From a virus, in IMG/VR virus record IMGVR_UViG_3300027985_000252, positions 1-29,867 of that record: a DNA stretch of 29,867 nt, one strand, 5' to 3'. The translations under genes were made by a program, and so were the position numbers. The notes beneath the pieces are model-generated. The model made no database searches, had not been told where the DNA came from, and saw only the letters and a list, made by a program, of their open reading frames with translations. Positions 14,315 through 23,370 of the stretch are shown piece by piece (the stretch's first letter is position 1; the number at the start of each line of letters is the position of its first letter).

Positions 14315-16797
14315 TATTTAACCTTTCTGAAGTACGGTAACTTAATTTGTTTCTGTCCAACGAGTACAACGTTGGCATTATTATCTGTCGTAGTAGATAC
14401 ATTATCTACAATATTAAACTTAGAGTCATCTCCCCATGTAGTAGCATATTTCATCTCTTTAAAGATAAGGTTTAATGCGTATCTTCCATCAACTACAGTA
14501 GGATAAATCATAGTTTTAACTGCTGGATTAGAAGTACCTAACGCAATAGTACTGTGTGCTGTATCTGAGTAGTACGTACCACTAGCTACTAATTTTCTAT
14601 TTAAATCATCGTACCCAATAGAGTCAAGTTTAGTTCTCCATGTGAGAATCCCTATAGAACCAACTGGAACCTTTCCAATTAGAGAATTGCAGAGATAAGC
14701 ACCATAACTTCCGCCATTCCTATTACCAGCCCATACACCATCAATAACATCATCAGTAGCTACAGAGTTTACTGCTGCATTAGCCATAGTTGTGCGAGCT
14801 AAATAGAAGTGCATGGCAATAGTTCCAGTTACATATGAGTTAGTAAAACTATTTGTAACCGTAGAAAATGTTGTAGTATATGCAGTCCAAGTAACCCCAT
14901 TATCTGTAGAATAGATTGATAATAATGGAGTACTAAGAGCTTTCTTACTAAGCTTGTATGTCTTAGCAGTACCGTCAGGGATATAACTAGTACCTTCTTC
15001 CCCTACTAAAAGCATAGTTCCTGCTACACCTGTCTGCCATAAGGCAGGGTAATTTGCTGGGTCTCCTATAATATCACAATGCAATAGCGTATTAGACTTT
15101 TTGCGTTTACTTGATGCACCACTAATTAGGTAGGTATTAGCCGATTTACTGATAGTGGAGTCGATAGTTAACGTATTACCTGATATAGATAATACTACAA
15201 ATCTACCCTTAACAGTAGAGGCTGTAAGGTCGTAAATTTGTACTACTGCACCAGATTTATACTTAGTTCCATCACCTACTTCAATAGTAGCAACTGTGCC
15301 AGTAGTTATCTGTAGAGCAGCTTCCGTATATTTCTCACCCTCTTCACCACGAATTTTACCGGTTACTGCTTTATTAAATTCAGCAATAATTTCTGTAGCT
15401 GATTTTTCATGTGCTGACATACGAAGATCAATAATATCCCCTTCGTGGATTTGGTCGTAGAATAAGCCGTCTGGTCTTGCAATTTCAGTGCTTCCTATAG
15501 CTCCGTTACCAGAAGTAGAAGCATCTTGAAGAACACCAGAGTTAGAGTATTTAGTAAACATACTTGCAATGGAAGTAGCGTTTTCAGAAATAGCATCACC
15601 GTCATACCAAGGCTTACTTCCATCATTGTACGCATTCCTATGATTAGCACTTCCATTAGCATTGAACACAGGGTGATAAGCTCCCTGATTCCGTCTGTGG
15701 ACAAGAGCCACTGGAAGGGCATAACATTTACCTTCGTAGGCTACAGAAGTGTTAGAAGATTGCCAAGCACCCTGTGCTTGCCCGTAAGTATCTGTTCCAG
15801 CGAAATAGTAAGTAGACTGAGCTAAATCTGTAGAAATAGTTGTAAGTTTTCCTTTTGGATTTACTTTAAAAGCAGTAGAATATTGTAAAGTCCCAAAACC
15901 GCCTAGCTCATAATTATTCCACTCGTCACCAAATCCTAATACAACTCTGGTTCTAGTGCGTGTTTGGATGGGAATATTACCATCCCACTTAATTTTATTA
16001 GCAGGATTAGAGCAGAAGGCAACTTTCTGTAGAATATTTAGAGCTGACCATACATACCCTTTACCAACTAGAGCACTAGCAGATTGCCAGTTGCCGAATA
16101 AAGAATAAGTAGATGCTCCTGTAAAGGTTCCAGCCGCGATGCCTGTAAGACCGTCTATATCAGTACCAAGGTATTGTGTATTACCGTATGGATATACAAA
16201 ATCTTTCTCAGTAATATCCTCTTCCCAAGTTTCAGTAAAAATAAGATCAGTACGTGATACTTCATTTCTACTAAGGAAATACGCTGTATTTGTTAGTAAA
16301 ATACCAACAGTAGAATCTGCAATACAGATATACACAAAATCTGTAGAACTATCCACAATAAACTCGCCGATTGAGTGTACTGAAGTAGTTGTAGTAGAAT
16401 CTAGTACGGCAGTAGGAGCTACAGGCAGTTCAACTACTTGACCATTCTGAGTGGTAGCAGCCTCATACCCGTGTGTAAGACCAAAATTAGAGTTTGTGAA
16501 AATCCTATTTCCAATAAAAGATGAAATTAATGTACCATTAATATTGTTAATAGCATTTAAAACAGCAAATCTATTAACGTTAGTCCCACCTATGGCAGGG
16601 GAGATATTTACAGATTTAGCAGTAACGATACCGTCATTAACCTTATCACCGTCACCAGCATTTGATATATTTGTAGTGATATACCCACTACCTGCGTAAC
16701 GATCGCGATTATCACGTGCAATAGCATCAAAAGCGGCAATACTCATAGAAGAGTCATATATACCCTGTAATTCAGATGATCTAATTGTATATTCCAT
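14314..16797 (-). CDS. Large tail-fibre / receptor-binding protein, 827 aa
   Basis: A beta-rich protein, full length in the window. The N-terminus (MEYTIRSSELQGIYDSS...) is probably the virion-attachment part. The middle has a segment found in phage fibres and appendages (HPVFNANGSANHRNAYNDG, about residue 375) that is often followed by a carbohydrate- or receptor-binding region. The C-terminal half is Thr/Ser-rich with TGVAGTMLLVGEEGTSYIPD and YSTDNGVTWTAYTTTF, patterns of fibre and sialidase-like beta structures. No catalytic triad is evident. TTAAGGATTAGTAA precedes the ATG. It lies right after another fibre gene, so the two probably form one adsorption apparatus. Confidence 0.7.
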   Translation of the reverse strand: MEYTIRSSELQGIYDSSMSIAAFDAIARDNRDRYAGSGYITTNISNAGDGDKVNDGIVTAKSVNISPAIGGTNVNRFAVLNAINNINGTLISSFIGNRIFTNSNFGLTHGYEAATTQNGQVVELPVAPTAVLDSTTTTSVHSIGEFIVDSSTDFVYICIADSTVGILLTNTAYFLSRNEVSRTDLIFTETWEEDITEKDFVYPYGNTQYLGTDIDGLTGIAAGTFTGASTYSLFGNWQSASALVGKGYVWSALNILQKVAFCSNPANKIKWDGNIPIQTRTRTRVVLGFGDEWNNYELGGFGTLQYSTAFKVNPKGKLTTISTDLAQSTYYFAGTDTYGQAQGAWQSSNTSVAYEGKCYALPVALVHRRNQGAYHPVFNANGSANHRNAYNDGSKPWYDGDAISENATSIASMFTKYSNSGVLQDASTSGNGAIGSTEIARPDGLFYDQIHEGDIIDLRMSAHEKSATEIIAEFNKAVTGKIRGEEGEKYTEAALQITTGTVATIEVGDGTKYKSGAVVQIYDLTASTVKGRFVVLSISGNTLTIDSTISKSANTYLISGASSKRKKSNTLLHCDIIGDPANYPALWQTGVAGTMLLVGEEGTSYIPDGTAKTYKLSKKALSTPLLSIYSTDNGVTWTAYTTTFSTVTNSFTNSYVTGTIAMHFYLARTTMANAAVNSVATDDVIDGVWAGNRNGGSYGAYLCNSLIGKVPVGSIGILTWRTKLDSIGYDDLNRKLVASGTYYSDTAHSTIALGTSNPAVKTMIYPTVVDGRYALNLIFKEMKYATTWGDDSKFNIVDNVSTTTDNNANVVLVGQKQIKLPYFRKVK

Positions 16798-16807
16798 TTA
16801 CTAATCC

Positions 16808-18112
16808 TTAAGGAGTTACTATTGTAATCGTACCATCTGCATTAAATGTAATGGATGTTACAGCAGTATTATTAATTTTATTAAGTGTAGTTTTTTCTGC
16901 ATCGGTATATGCATTAGTATTAGTATTACTTTCATATAAAGACTTTATATCAGCAGCTGTTAACGTATTACTTACCATAGCGTATACTGAACCGGTCCAT
17001 CTATAAGAGGATGTATCTCCACCACTATTTTCATCAGAAACTACAATATAGATTTTACCCAACTCACCTGTAACAGGAAGTGCCGAATATGTAGCTACCT
17101 CAATAACATCATCCACATAGCTAGGAAGATACATAGCATCTATTTGTCCAACTGCATTTAATGGTGTAATACCTAATGGTTGGCCTTTAGAATCTATAAT
17201 AGCTTTACCTTGAGTAGCAGTTAGTGCTTTAGTACTATCAGAAGTAGTTAAGTTATCTACTAACTGTACATATCCACTGCGAGTTGTACTTGCAATGTAT
17301 TTAGGTTCTGTAAACTCTACGAGCATCGTCCCTTGCGTTGCGTGTTGTCTTGTAACAACAGCACAAGCCTGATACCACCCCGAAGTGGGTTTTGTACTTG
17401 TCAATCCACCAGTGTCATTCGGGTATAATAAAGTACCGGCTACCCAAGATGATGTATCTACTATATTGATACATACACCTGTATTAATTACCAGTCCAGA
17501 TGCATTATTAGCTAAAGTAGCATGCAGAATACCTAATGCAATTTGAGTTTGTGAGTTTGTAATAGGTTCAATAAGTAAATAGTCAGAACCTGGTTGAGTA
17601 GCTGAAGCATGAACTACAGTACCAGCTAAAATCTCAGCACCAGATGAATTACGAACAGCATAGTGGATATGATTTGCACCGATATAGTTTGTAATGCTGT
17701 CTAATGTTTTATTAGTGAGTGTAGCTGCCGTAGTCTCGCCAATTTGTGCTGACCAAGCTGTACCATCCCAGATATACAAAGTAGATACTACAGTATTCCA
17801 ATACATAGCACCAATTACTAATGGATTACCGTCGTTATCTGTTGTAGGAACTATAGCTTTCGCACCTAAAAACCTATCATCGAATAGATCGTACAATGCT
17901 GTAACAATAGCTGCATTATCATCAGCAATAAGTATTTCGGCGATATTAGGAATGACTTCTGTAGCTACTGCAGTAACATCGGCGATATTATCAGCAACAG
18001 ACACAACAGAATTAATATTATCACCTACTGCAACTACAGCTTGGTATTTATCATTACTGATTTTTCTTTCTACAAGATTATCAATACTATGAAGTGAGGT
18101 ACTGCGTCTCAT
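16808..18112 (-). CDS. Tail fibre protein with NI/VA repeat N-terminus, 434 aa
   Basis: Residues 25-70 contain a repeated VAVGDNI / VVSVADNIADV / VTAVATEV pattern, like the repetitive collagen-like or coiled N-terminal stalk seen in many podoviral fibres. The middle has SGYVQLVDNLTTSDSTKALT, the phage fibre repeat that ends in (A/T)...ATQGKA. The C-terminal part contains GELGKIYIVVSDENSGGDTS, a common module near fibre tips. The ATG overlaps the upstream stop as TAATG. It likely joins the tail to the receptor-binding protein encoded next. Confidence 0.75.
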   Translation of the reverse strand: MRRSTSLHSIDNLVERKISNDKYQAVVAVGDNINSVVSVADNIADVTAVATEVIPNIAEILIADDNAAIVTALYDLFDDRFLGAKAIVPTTDNDGNPLVIGAMYWNTVVSTLYIWDGTAWSAQIGETTAATLTNKTLDSITNYIGANHIHYAVRNSSGAEILAGTVVHASATQPGSDYLLIEPITNSQTQIALGILHATLANNASGLVINTGVCINIVDTSSWVAGTLLYPNDTGGLTSTKPTSGWYQACAVVTRQHATQGTMLVEFTEPKYIASTTRSGYVQLVDNLTTSDSTKALTATQGKAIIDSKGQPLGITPLNAVGQIDAMYLPSYVDDVIEVATYSALPVTGELGKIYIVVSDENSGGDTSSYRWTGSVYAMVSNTLTAADIKSLYESNTNTNAYTDAEKTTLNKINNTAVTSITFNADGTITIVTP

Positions 18113-18771
18113 TATGCAAATCCTCTTTGTTCAAATTTCTTATCCATTTCAATATCATCAGGAGCAATTCCAACCCCAAATGTACGAACTCTTTCGCAAG
18201 CTGCCTCAAATCTACTATAGTGTACATTACTTTCAGTTTGCGCTTCAGAATCCATTGAGCTATGTGCCATATAGCCGATGTAATGTAAAATTGGTTCTAT
18301 GTATACTTCAGAAACATATAACTCGTTATCAAGAGTAGCTGATGTAACTTTAGTTGGGGATGATACGTAGATAATACTTACAAAAGCTCCTGGGGTTACC
18401 AAAGGAATTTGAATCTTATTAAAACTAATAGTATTAATACTAAAATCATTATCTTCAACGTTAATAGGAAGTATCATATCATTATTAGAGTAGTCAGTAG
18501 TGTCTTGACCTTCGCCATAGGCAGCAACTAAGTACAAATATGTTCCTTCTCCCATCTCTACATCAGGATCAGTACCATCAAGCTTATATATAGTTTTGCC
18601 ATCTACTAGAGTGATCATAGCTTCATCAGTCTCTAAAGCAAATCTTTTATATAACTCGATCATCCCTAGATTTAGAAATCCAATAAGAGCTGTAGTATTA
18701 TTTTTAATAGCATCGCCAAGTTGACGAAGAGGGCCAACTTTAGCTAGTTCAATTACTTCATTTGCCGTCAT
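18112..18771 (-). CDS. Head-tail adaptor-like protein
   Basis: 219 aa from the ATG at 18771, which has GGAG seven bases upstream. An ATG four codons earlier (18783) has no ribosome binding site. The N-terminus (TANEVIELAKVGPLRQLGDA...NLGMIELYKRFAL) and VILPIN/IQIPLVTPG segments resemble phage adaptor proteins of the gp4/DUF6682 type. The C-terminus (EPILHYIGYMAHSSMDSEAQ) ends in a helical region. Such proteins bind below the portal and connect the head to the tail tube. A promoter lies at 18796-18818, and the gene starts the fibre operon. The family is uncertain. Confidence 0.6.
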   Translation of the reverse strand: MTANEVIELAKVGPLRQLGDAIKNNTTALIGFLNLGMIELYKRFALETDEAMITLVDGKTIYKLDGTDPDVEMGEGTYLYLVAAYGEGQDTTDYSNNDMILPINVEDNDFSINTISFNKIQIPLVTPGAFVSIIYVSSPTKVTSATLDNELYVSEVYIEPILHYIGYMAHSSMDSEAQTESNVHYSRFEAACERVRTFGVGIAPDDIEMDKKFEQRGFA

Positions 18772-18795
18772 AATACACTCCATAAAAATACTACT

Positions 18796-18818
18796 ATTAT
18801 ACTAATAGGAGGCTTAAA
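18796..18818 (-). promoter_or_regulatory. Phage promoter (shared motif) for the adaptor/fibre operon
   Basis: On the minus strand TTTAAG (18818-18813) is followed at 17 nt by TATAAT (18801-18796), with CTATTAG directly upstream of the -10. The 13 bases CTATTAGTATAAT are identical to a site at 23246-23234. The same TTTAA spacing recurs at 26093 and 27195. It lies between the terminase stop and the adaptor start. Confidence 0.6.
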
Positions 18819-18824
18819 TATGAC

Positions 18825-20516
18825 TTAAAAAACAGTACTGCTATTATAGTTATCTTTTTCGTCTTCAAAGCTAGACCATATATCAGAATCTACAGGGAAT
18901 TCATCTCTAAGATCTGGTACATCAGCACTTGGTTTATATGCATCGATTTCACTTAACATACTAATAGTATCAGCTACGTCATCGTGCTTACTTTTAAATC
19001 CTTTTTTAGATACATTACTTAGTTCATCAACTAGTTCATTACCGTAAGGAGTATTTTTTAGTGCTTCAGCAAACCATATTTTTTTAGCTTTAATCATAGG
19101 AAGAATTTGGTTAAATCTAACAAGTTTATCAGCTACTGGTCTGATACCAGGATCACCGCTGTTTTTACTAGAAGCAATATTAAAAAATATATTTCTAGTT
19201 ATCATTTCATTGTTGATCCATCTAATAAAACCACCTTGTTGTCCAGATACTTCTATACCTACTCCTAACGGTTTGTACATACTTACAAGCCTAAATAGGT
19301 CATTAATATTCTGATCCATCAACTGCTGTTTACAAACACCATCGACTAGCATCCAGTCACCATTATTATTATACGCCCATACACTAATAACGCTATAGTC
19401 AGCACCCTTTTTTGCACTTGTTGCAAAGTCTGTAGTTACATAAAAGTTATATGAATCTTTATTTTCAAGTACTTTTCTTCTATCAAACCATACAATATCA
19501 TCGTCTTGTACAAGTCTATCTTCTTCAGACATAATACGTAACATAAGTTCTTGGTTAAAGTTTTCTGGTTTATGTAGATCCATTGCTTCTTCATATTCAG
19601 CTTTTACATACTCATATGTAAAACGGTCTTCCCAACTGCCTCTAAACTCTTCTCTAGTAACAGGGAACTTAACACAAATAGGAAATACACTTACGGTCCA
19701 TGCTCCTGATTCTACTGCTTTATACAAAGGATCATTAGCATTAAAAGGAGTACCGATAAATACCATCTTCTGTCTAGTAGGGTGTAAAGCTTTAGATACA
19801 GCTTTGTAAATCGTATTTTCAATAGTCTCTACAATAGTAGTCGATCTAGCATCTTCATCTGAAATCAAGTCGTCAAGAATTGCAAGTTGTGGACGTTGTC
19901 CTAATTCTTTAGCACCACGAACACCAGTCTTTGCACCATATCCTTTTACAATAAGTCTATGTCCTTTATTGTTCATAAACTCAAGACGAATATCTGTAAA
20001 TTTACGACCACCAGCTACTTGTACTTCATACTCATCTAAACCTACGAATCCTTCGCCTTCAGTACCGACTTTGATACTTTGGTTAGGGATAATGTGTTGA
20101 AGAAATTCAGATTCCTGATAACGGTACTCAACGTTACGGCGTAAGTTTTTTACACCATTCTCAATAGAGTCTGTTACATATAACATAAGGTTTACTTTAC
20201 CAAATCCAGGCATATATCCAAAAGCTGCCATATACAAGATTAAGTATTCGGCAAATAGTGTAGTTTTACCAATACCACGATGACACATGATAGCACATCT
20301 ACGGTCCTGATTAAATACCCGTTCCATCATAACAAGGTGAACAGGAGGGGTTTTATTCTCTTCCTCACCACCATTTACTGCTTTAATAAAGTTAACAAAG
20401 CGTAAAGCTTCTTCTGTTGGCATATAACCAACAAAATCATAATCTACTAGGTTAAGCCATTCTTCTACGGTGTGTTTAACTTTTCCAGGATTAACAATTA
20501 ACTCTTGATCATTCAT
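18825..20516 (-). CDS. terL: Terminase large subunit (packaging ATPase/nuclease)
   Basis: 563 aa, normal for the family. The N-terminal ATPase has a Walker A CHRGIGKTTL at 79-88 and a Walker B-like LAILDDLISDEDA around residue 210. The C-terminal RNase H-like nuclease has TTDFATSAKKGADYSVISVW around 350-370 and KHDDVADTISM near 525, giving the acidic metal ligands. TerL docks on the portal, drives DNA into the head with ATP and cuts the concatemer. The ATG follows the small-subunit stop by 1 nt, with GGAGAAATAAT upstream. Its stop lies 7 nt from the next promoter. Confidence 0.92.
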   Translation of the reverse strand: MNDQELIVNPGKVKHTVEEWLNLVDYDFVGYMPTEEALRFVNFIKAVNGGEEENKTPPVHLVMMERVFNQDRRCAIMCHRGIGKTTLFAEYLILYMAAFGYMPGFGKVNLMLYVTDSIENGVKNLRRNVEYRYQESEFLQHIIPNQSIKVGTEGEGFVGLDEYEVQVAGGRKFTDIRLEFMNNKGHRLIVKGYGAKTGVRGAKELGQRPQLAILDDLISDEDARSTTIVETIENTIYKAVSKALHPTRQKMVFIGTPFNANDPLYKAVESGAWTVSVFPICVKFPVTREEFRGSWEDRFTYEYVKAEYEEAMDLHKPENFNQELMLRIMSEEDRLVQDDDIVWFDRRKVLENKDSYNFYVTTDFATSAKKGADYSVISVWAYNNNGDWMLVDGVCKQQLMDQNINDLFRLVSMYKPLGVGIEVSGQQGGFIRWINNEMITRNIFFNIASSKNSGDPGIRPVADKLVRFNQILPMIKAKKIWFAEALKNTPYGNELVDELSNVSKKGFKSKHDDVADTISMLSEIDAYKPSADVPDLRDEFPVDSDIWSSFEDEKDNYNSSTVF

Positions 20517-20517
20517 A

Positions 20518-21270
20518 TTATTTCTCCACCTCTACATCAATAATCTCATCTTTAGCACTATTGATAATAGACATATTAGTTACTTCATGTAGATCTTTAC
20601 CTAAAGCAATCTGTTCCTTTTGATGTGCTACAAGATCACTGATCATGGCTTCATATCTATCAATAATATTATCCTGTTTAACACCAATGTCAAGTTCAAC
20701 TTTCATATTTTCAGGTGGTTTAACATGCTCAAGAATTGTTTTAGCAGCATTGATACGATCTCTACTTAGTGCTGCAGTTTCCATCTCATCTACAAGTATA
20801 GATACTGCTGAATACCTTGCCCCTTGAAACATAAGATATAATGGCATTTCAGCTTGTGTGAGTATATCACGTACCATAGGGGTTTTTCTATACCTACTAG
20901 CAGCATTAGTAAGTTCTCTGTAACCAACACTATCTTTAGGCAGATTTGCTCGTGCCAGTACAAATTCATCATTTGCTCTAGCACGTTTATATGCTTCTGT
21001 ATAGTTATTTACATCAGCTTCAAGATACGCACAGAATTTAAGAGCATTAATATATTCTGGAAGACTACCGCTATTTTTATACATAACATTCTGATAAGTC
21101 ATCATATTTTCTATAAACTCATCACCATTAAATTCTGGATCGTTATTGGCTTGGTTAATAAGGTCTACAACTTCATCAGTAATAGTATTCTTTTTAGATG
21201 GAAATCTATGTCGAAGTTCATTAACAGTAATATCAGTTTTTCCTTTTTTTACAATACCGAGTCCTGCCAT
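20518..21270 (-). CDS. terS: Probable terminase small subunit
   Basis: 250 aa, mostly helical. The N-terminus (DITVNELRHRFPSKKNTITD) could be a DNA-binding helix-turn-helix. The rest contains KTPMVRDILTQAEMPLYLMF, then YSAVSILVDEMETAALSRDR, typical of helical oligomerisation regions of small terminases, and an acidic C-terminus. It lies 1 nt before terL and shares its operon. Small terminases bind the packaging site and hand DNA to the large subunit. The identification is mainly from position and size; sequence similarity is weak. Confidence 0.65.
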   Translation of the reverse strand: MAGLGIVKKGKTDITVNELRHRFPSKKNTITDEVVDLINQANNDPEFNGDEFIENMMTYQNVMYKNSGSLPEYINALKFCAYLEADVNNYTEAYKRARANDEFVLARANLPKDSVGYRELTNAASRYRKTPMVRDILTQAEMPLYLMFQGARYSAVSILVDEMETAALSRDRINAAKTILEHVKPPENMKVELDIGVKQDNIIDRYEAMISDLVAHQKEQIALGKDLHEVTNMSIINSAKDEIIDVEVEK

Positions 21271-21273
21271 TAT

Positions 21274-21426
21274 TTACCTTCCTTTATTAGCGCGTAATTG
21301 TAGTTCGATATATTCTTCAGTCAGTATTTTAATAGTCTCACTAAGAGTCTTAGTACCCATCAGACCTTTTACAATCTGTAATTTTTGATGGGTGCTGTGT
21401 TCAATTTTCATTGTAATTTTGCTCAT
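21274..21426 (-). CDS. Ribbon-helix-helix (Arc/CopG-like) DNA-binding protein, 50 aa
   Basis: This short frame begins MSKITMKIEHSTHQKLQIVK and continues with GTKTLSETIKILTEEYIELQ. The beta-strand start (KITMKIE), then helix, then a (T)LSETI turn and a second helix, is the hallmark of 45-50 residue RHH repressors, which bind operators as dimers. The start is firm: GGAGG lies five bases upstream of the ATG, which overlaps the metallophosphoesterase stop as ATGA. It sits between that gene and the small terminase, so it could control the packaging operon. An alternative is a helper of the small terminase. Confidence 0.8.
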   Translation of the reverse strand: MSKITMKIEHSTHQKLQIVKGLMGTKTLSETIKILTEEYIELQLRANKGR

Positions 21427-22565
21427 AGTACCTCCACATTGCACGTAATACGAAGGTCTTCACCACGATTTTTATCATATACAATCGCTTTCATTGTTCC
21501 AGCACCTCTACCATATCCATGATCAGCAGCCCATGCATTTAACGGTGCAATATTACGATGACTTTCTGCTTTACATAAACGACCATCGTATACAGCGTCT
21601 TTGTGAGTATGTCCAAAGTGGTAATAACGATTTTTTGTCTCACCCCAAATATTTTCATTATGCATTGCCATTACTTCACCGGCATCACGCATCTTAAGAG
21701 CATCACCATGAGCAAAACCTAAGAGAGTAGATCCGAACTGAAAGTACTTCTGTTTTGCAGGACTCTCATCTACAACTACCCTGCCTTCATCCCTAAACCA
21801 AGCTGCTACAAAAGCTGTAATAGCATATCCAGTAGAGATATCGTGATTGCCACTAATATTAATGAAGCGTACAGTTTGGTGTTTTTCAAGAGCACGTTCT
21901 ACAAAATATACCATACAATTCATTGCAACTTTAAGTACTTTGCTATATCTACCATCAACATCAAGAATATTACCAGATTTAGGTGTCATGTTTTTAAAAT
22001 CGTCCATCTCTGTCAAGTCGCCTAAGTCTACGACAACACATTCTTCAGTTGCAGGAGCACGAGCTACTAAGTTATTGATAGCATCTTTAAACGCTTTTTC
22101 AGCGGTAACTAAATCCCAATCTCTATCACGTGTTTCAGTCTTCCACATAAGAGCCCCAAGATGAACGTCGTTAGATTCATACATAGTCAACTTATCTTTA
22201 TATGTAACTGAAGACGTGAGTGATACCGGACGATATTGTGATTCTACTGTTCCAAGAATTTCGTCGATAGCTTCTTTTACAGCCGCAGCTTTATCATTTA
22301 CTTTTTCTTTTACCCATTGTAAACGAACATTACCTTCAGCATCCAATAGAGTAGATGTAGCAGTAACTGTAGGTGCGGCAGGTACAATGCCTTTTAACAG
22401 GTCATTAATTTTATTTTTATTACGATAGAAATACCAAGCATTAACTTTATACTTGTCACAGTACACTCTAAGTTGTACACCTTTCCCAATACTACCTGTA
22501 GGTAGATCGAGAAGTTCTTTAATTTGCTGTAAATCTTCTTGCGTTACTGTATCAATAGCTGCCAT
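21423..22565 (-). CDS. Calcineurin-like metallophosphoesterase
   Basis: 380 aa. All five metal-binding motifs are intact: D133-x-H135 (NDVHLG), GD (182-183), GNH (239-241), H286-G-D288, and GHTH (318-321). These define a two-metal phosphoesterase acting on nucleotides, nucleic acid ends or cyclic nucleotides. Residues 1-60 form an extra helical region (RVYCDKYKVNAWYFYRNKNK) like a small HTH DNA-binding domain, which favours a nucleic acid substrate. The stop overlaps the RHH gene, and the gene follows a VWA protein by 9 nt. Substrate unknown. Confidence 0.85.
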   Translation of the reverse strand: MAAIDTVTQEDLQQIKELLDLPTGSIGKGVQLRVYCDKYKVNAWYFYRNKNKINDLLKGIVPAAPTVTATSTLLDAEGNVRLQWVKEKVNDKAAAVKEAIDEILGTVESQYRPVSLTSSVTYKDKLTMYESNDVHLGALMWKTETRDRDWDLVTAEKAFKDAINNLVARAPATEECVVVDLGDLTEMDDFKNMTPKSGNILDVDGRYSKVLKVAMNCMVYFVERALEKHQTVRFINISGNHDISTGYAITAFVAAWFRDEGRVVVDESPAKQKYFQFGSTLLGFAHGDALKMRDAGEVMAMHNENIWGETKNRYYHFGHTHKDAVYDGRLCKAESHRNIAPLNAWAADHGYGRGAGTMKAIVYDKNRGEDLRITCNVEVL

Positions 22566-22574
22566 CTTTAAACC

Positions 22575-23213
22575 TTACTTATTAATAGATGCATCAGCAT
22601 CAGCAAGGTAAGAAGCCATAGCACGGAGATCAAGACCTGCTTTAATATCTTTAATACGAGCACTTGTAGCGGAATAAGCAGCTGTAGTTGTAGAATTGCT
22701 ATAGTCTGCAAGTTTATGTGCAGCAATACCAATATTATTATTTGAACTGAATGCAGAAGCATTAGCACCTAAATATACAATATCCCAGTTATATTTTTCT
22801 TCTTGATGTTTAATCATATCTTGAATCTGGGTATTAGTAAACTCACGAGAACTATTTTCTTCCCCGTCTGTTTGAATGACTACAATAACATTTTCAGGAC
22901 GTTCAGTTTCATCCATATCGGATAAACGTTTGCCTAAACGATTAATAGTAGAACCAACAGCATCGAGTAGTGCAGTAGAGCCACGTAGTTTATAGTCTTC
23001 ATTAGTAAATTCTTTTATCTCGCTGATAGGTTTTGATGTAAATACTTCATCTACTTCATGATCAAATTGAATTAGTGTGAGACGTGTATCGTCGTTATCT
23101 TTTTTCTGATCCTGTACAAAACTATTAAACCCACCTAAAGCATCAGCGTACATATAACACATGGAACCACTTTTATCCCAAATAAATGCAATTTCTGTAT
23201 ATCCTGCTTTCAT
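22575..23213 (-). CDS. VWA-domain (MIDAS) phage protein
   Basis: 212 aa forming one von Willebrand factor A-like domain. It has an intact metal-ion-dependent adhesion site: DKSGS at 13-17, T80 in LRGST and D116 in QTDGEEN. Alternating beta/alpha segments fill the rest, with a small C-terminal helix. VWA domains mediate protein-protein contacts through a bound Mg ion. Similar intracellular VWA proteins occur in many phages near packaging and replication genes without known roles. AAAGGAATAAC precedes the ATG. It is the first gene after promoter 23234-23255. Confidence 0.85.
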   Translation of the reverse strand: MKAGYTEIAFIWDKSGSMCYMYADALGGFNSFVQDQKKDNDDTRLTLIQFDHEVDEVFTSKPISEIKEFTNEDYKLRGSTALLDAVGSTINRLGKRLSDMDETERPENVIVVIQTDGEENSSREFTNTQIQDMIKHQEEKYNWDIVYLGANASAFSSNNNIGIAAHKLADYSNSTTTAAYSATSARIKDIKAGLDLRAMASYLADADASINK

Positions 23214-23233
23214 GTTATTCCTTTGTCGAATTA

Positions 23234-23255
23234 ATTATACTAATAGTACTATAAA
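23234..23255 (-). promoter_or_regulatory. Phage promoter (shared motif) for the VWA-terminase operon
   Basis: TATAAT at 23239-23234 (minus strand) with CTATTAG immediately upstream, identical over 13 nt to the site at 18808-18796. TTTAT begins 16 nt upstream of the -10, one base closer than at the other sites. It lies 21 nt upstream of the VWA start and is well placed to transcribe the VWA, metallophosphoesterase, RHH and terminase genes. Confidence 0.6.
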
Positions 23256-23299
23256 TAGTCTTAATATGTTCTTAATGTTTTATAGGTTACAATAACCAA

Positions 23300-23370
23300 A
23301 GTCTGTATGACTAACTGTACATAAGTACGGAGTCGGTTCAACAGGAAAACTATATAAAGTCATGCAGACT
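23300..23370 (+). ncRNA. Candidate structured RNA, 71 nt, plus strand
   Basis: A 13-bp outer stem (23300-23312 with 23358-23370) encloses a 6-bp hairpin with an ATAA loop (CTGTAC/GTACGG) and a T-rich remainder. Both stems contain one U-G wobble on the plus strand; on the minus strand these become A-C mismatches, so a plus-strand RNA is favoured. TACAAT (23288-23293) lies seven bases upstream of the first stem base, and TTTCTT follows the stem. The right arm overlaps the HAD stop codon by 2 nt. No standard RNA family fits. Confidence 0.4.

Noticed and set aside
23300-23370. A possible tRNA or degenerate tRNA in the 71-nt structured element.
   Set aside because: The ends pair, but there is no T-arm next to the acceptor, no 7-nt anticodon loop and no encoded CCA on either strand.
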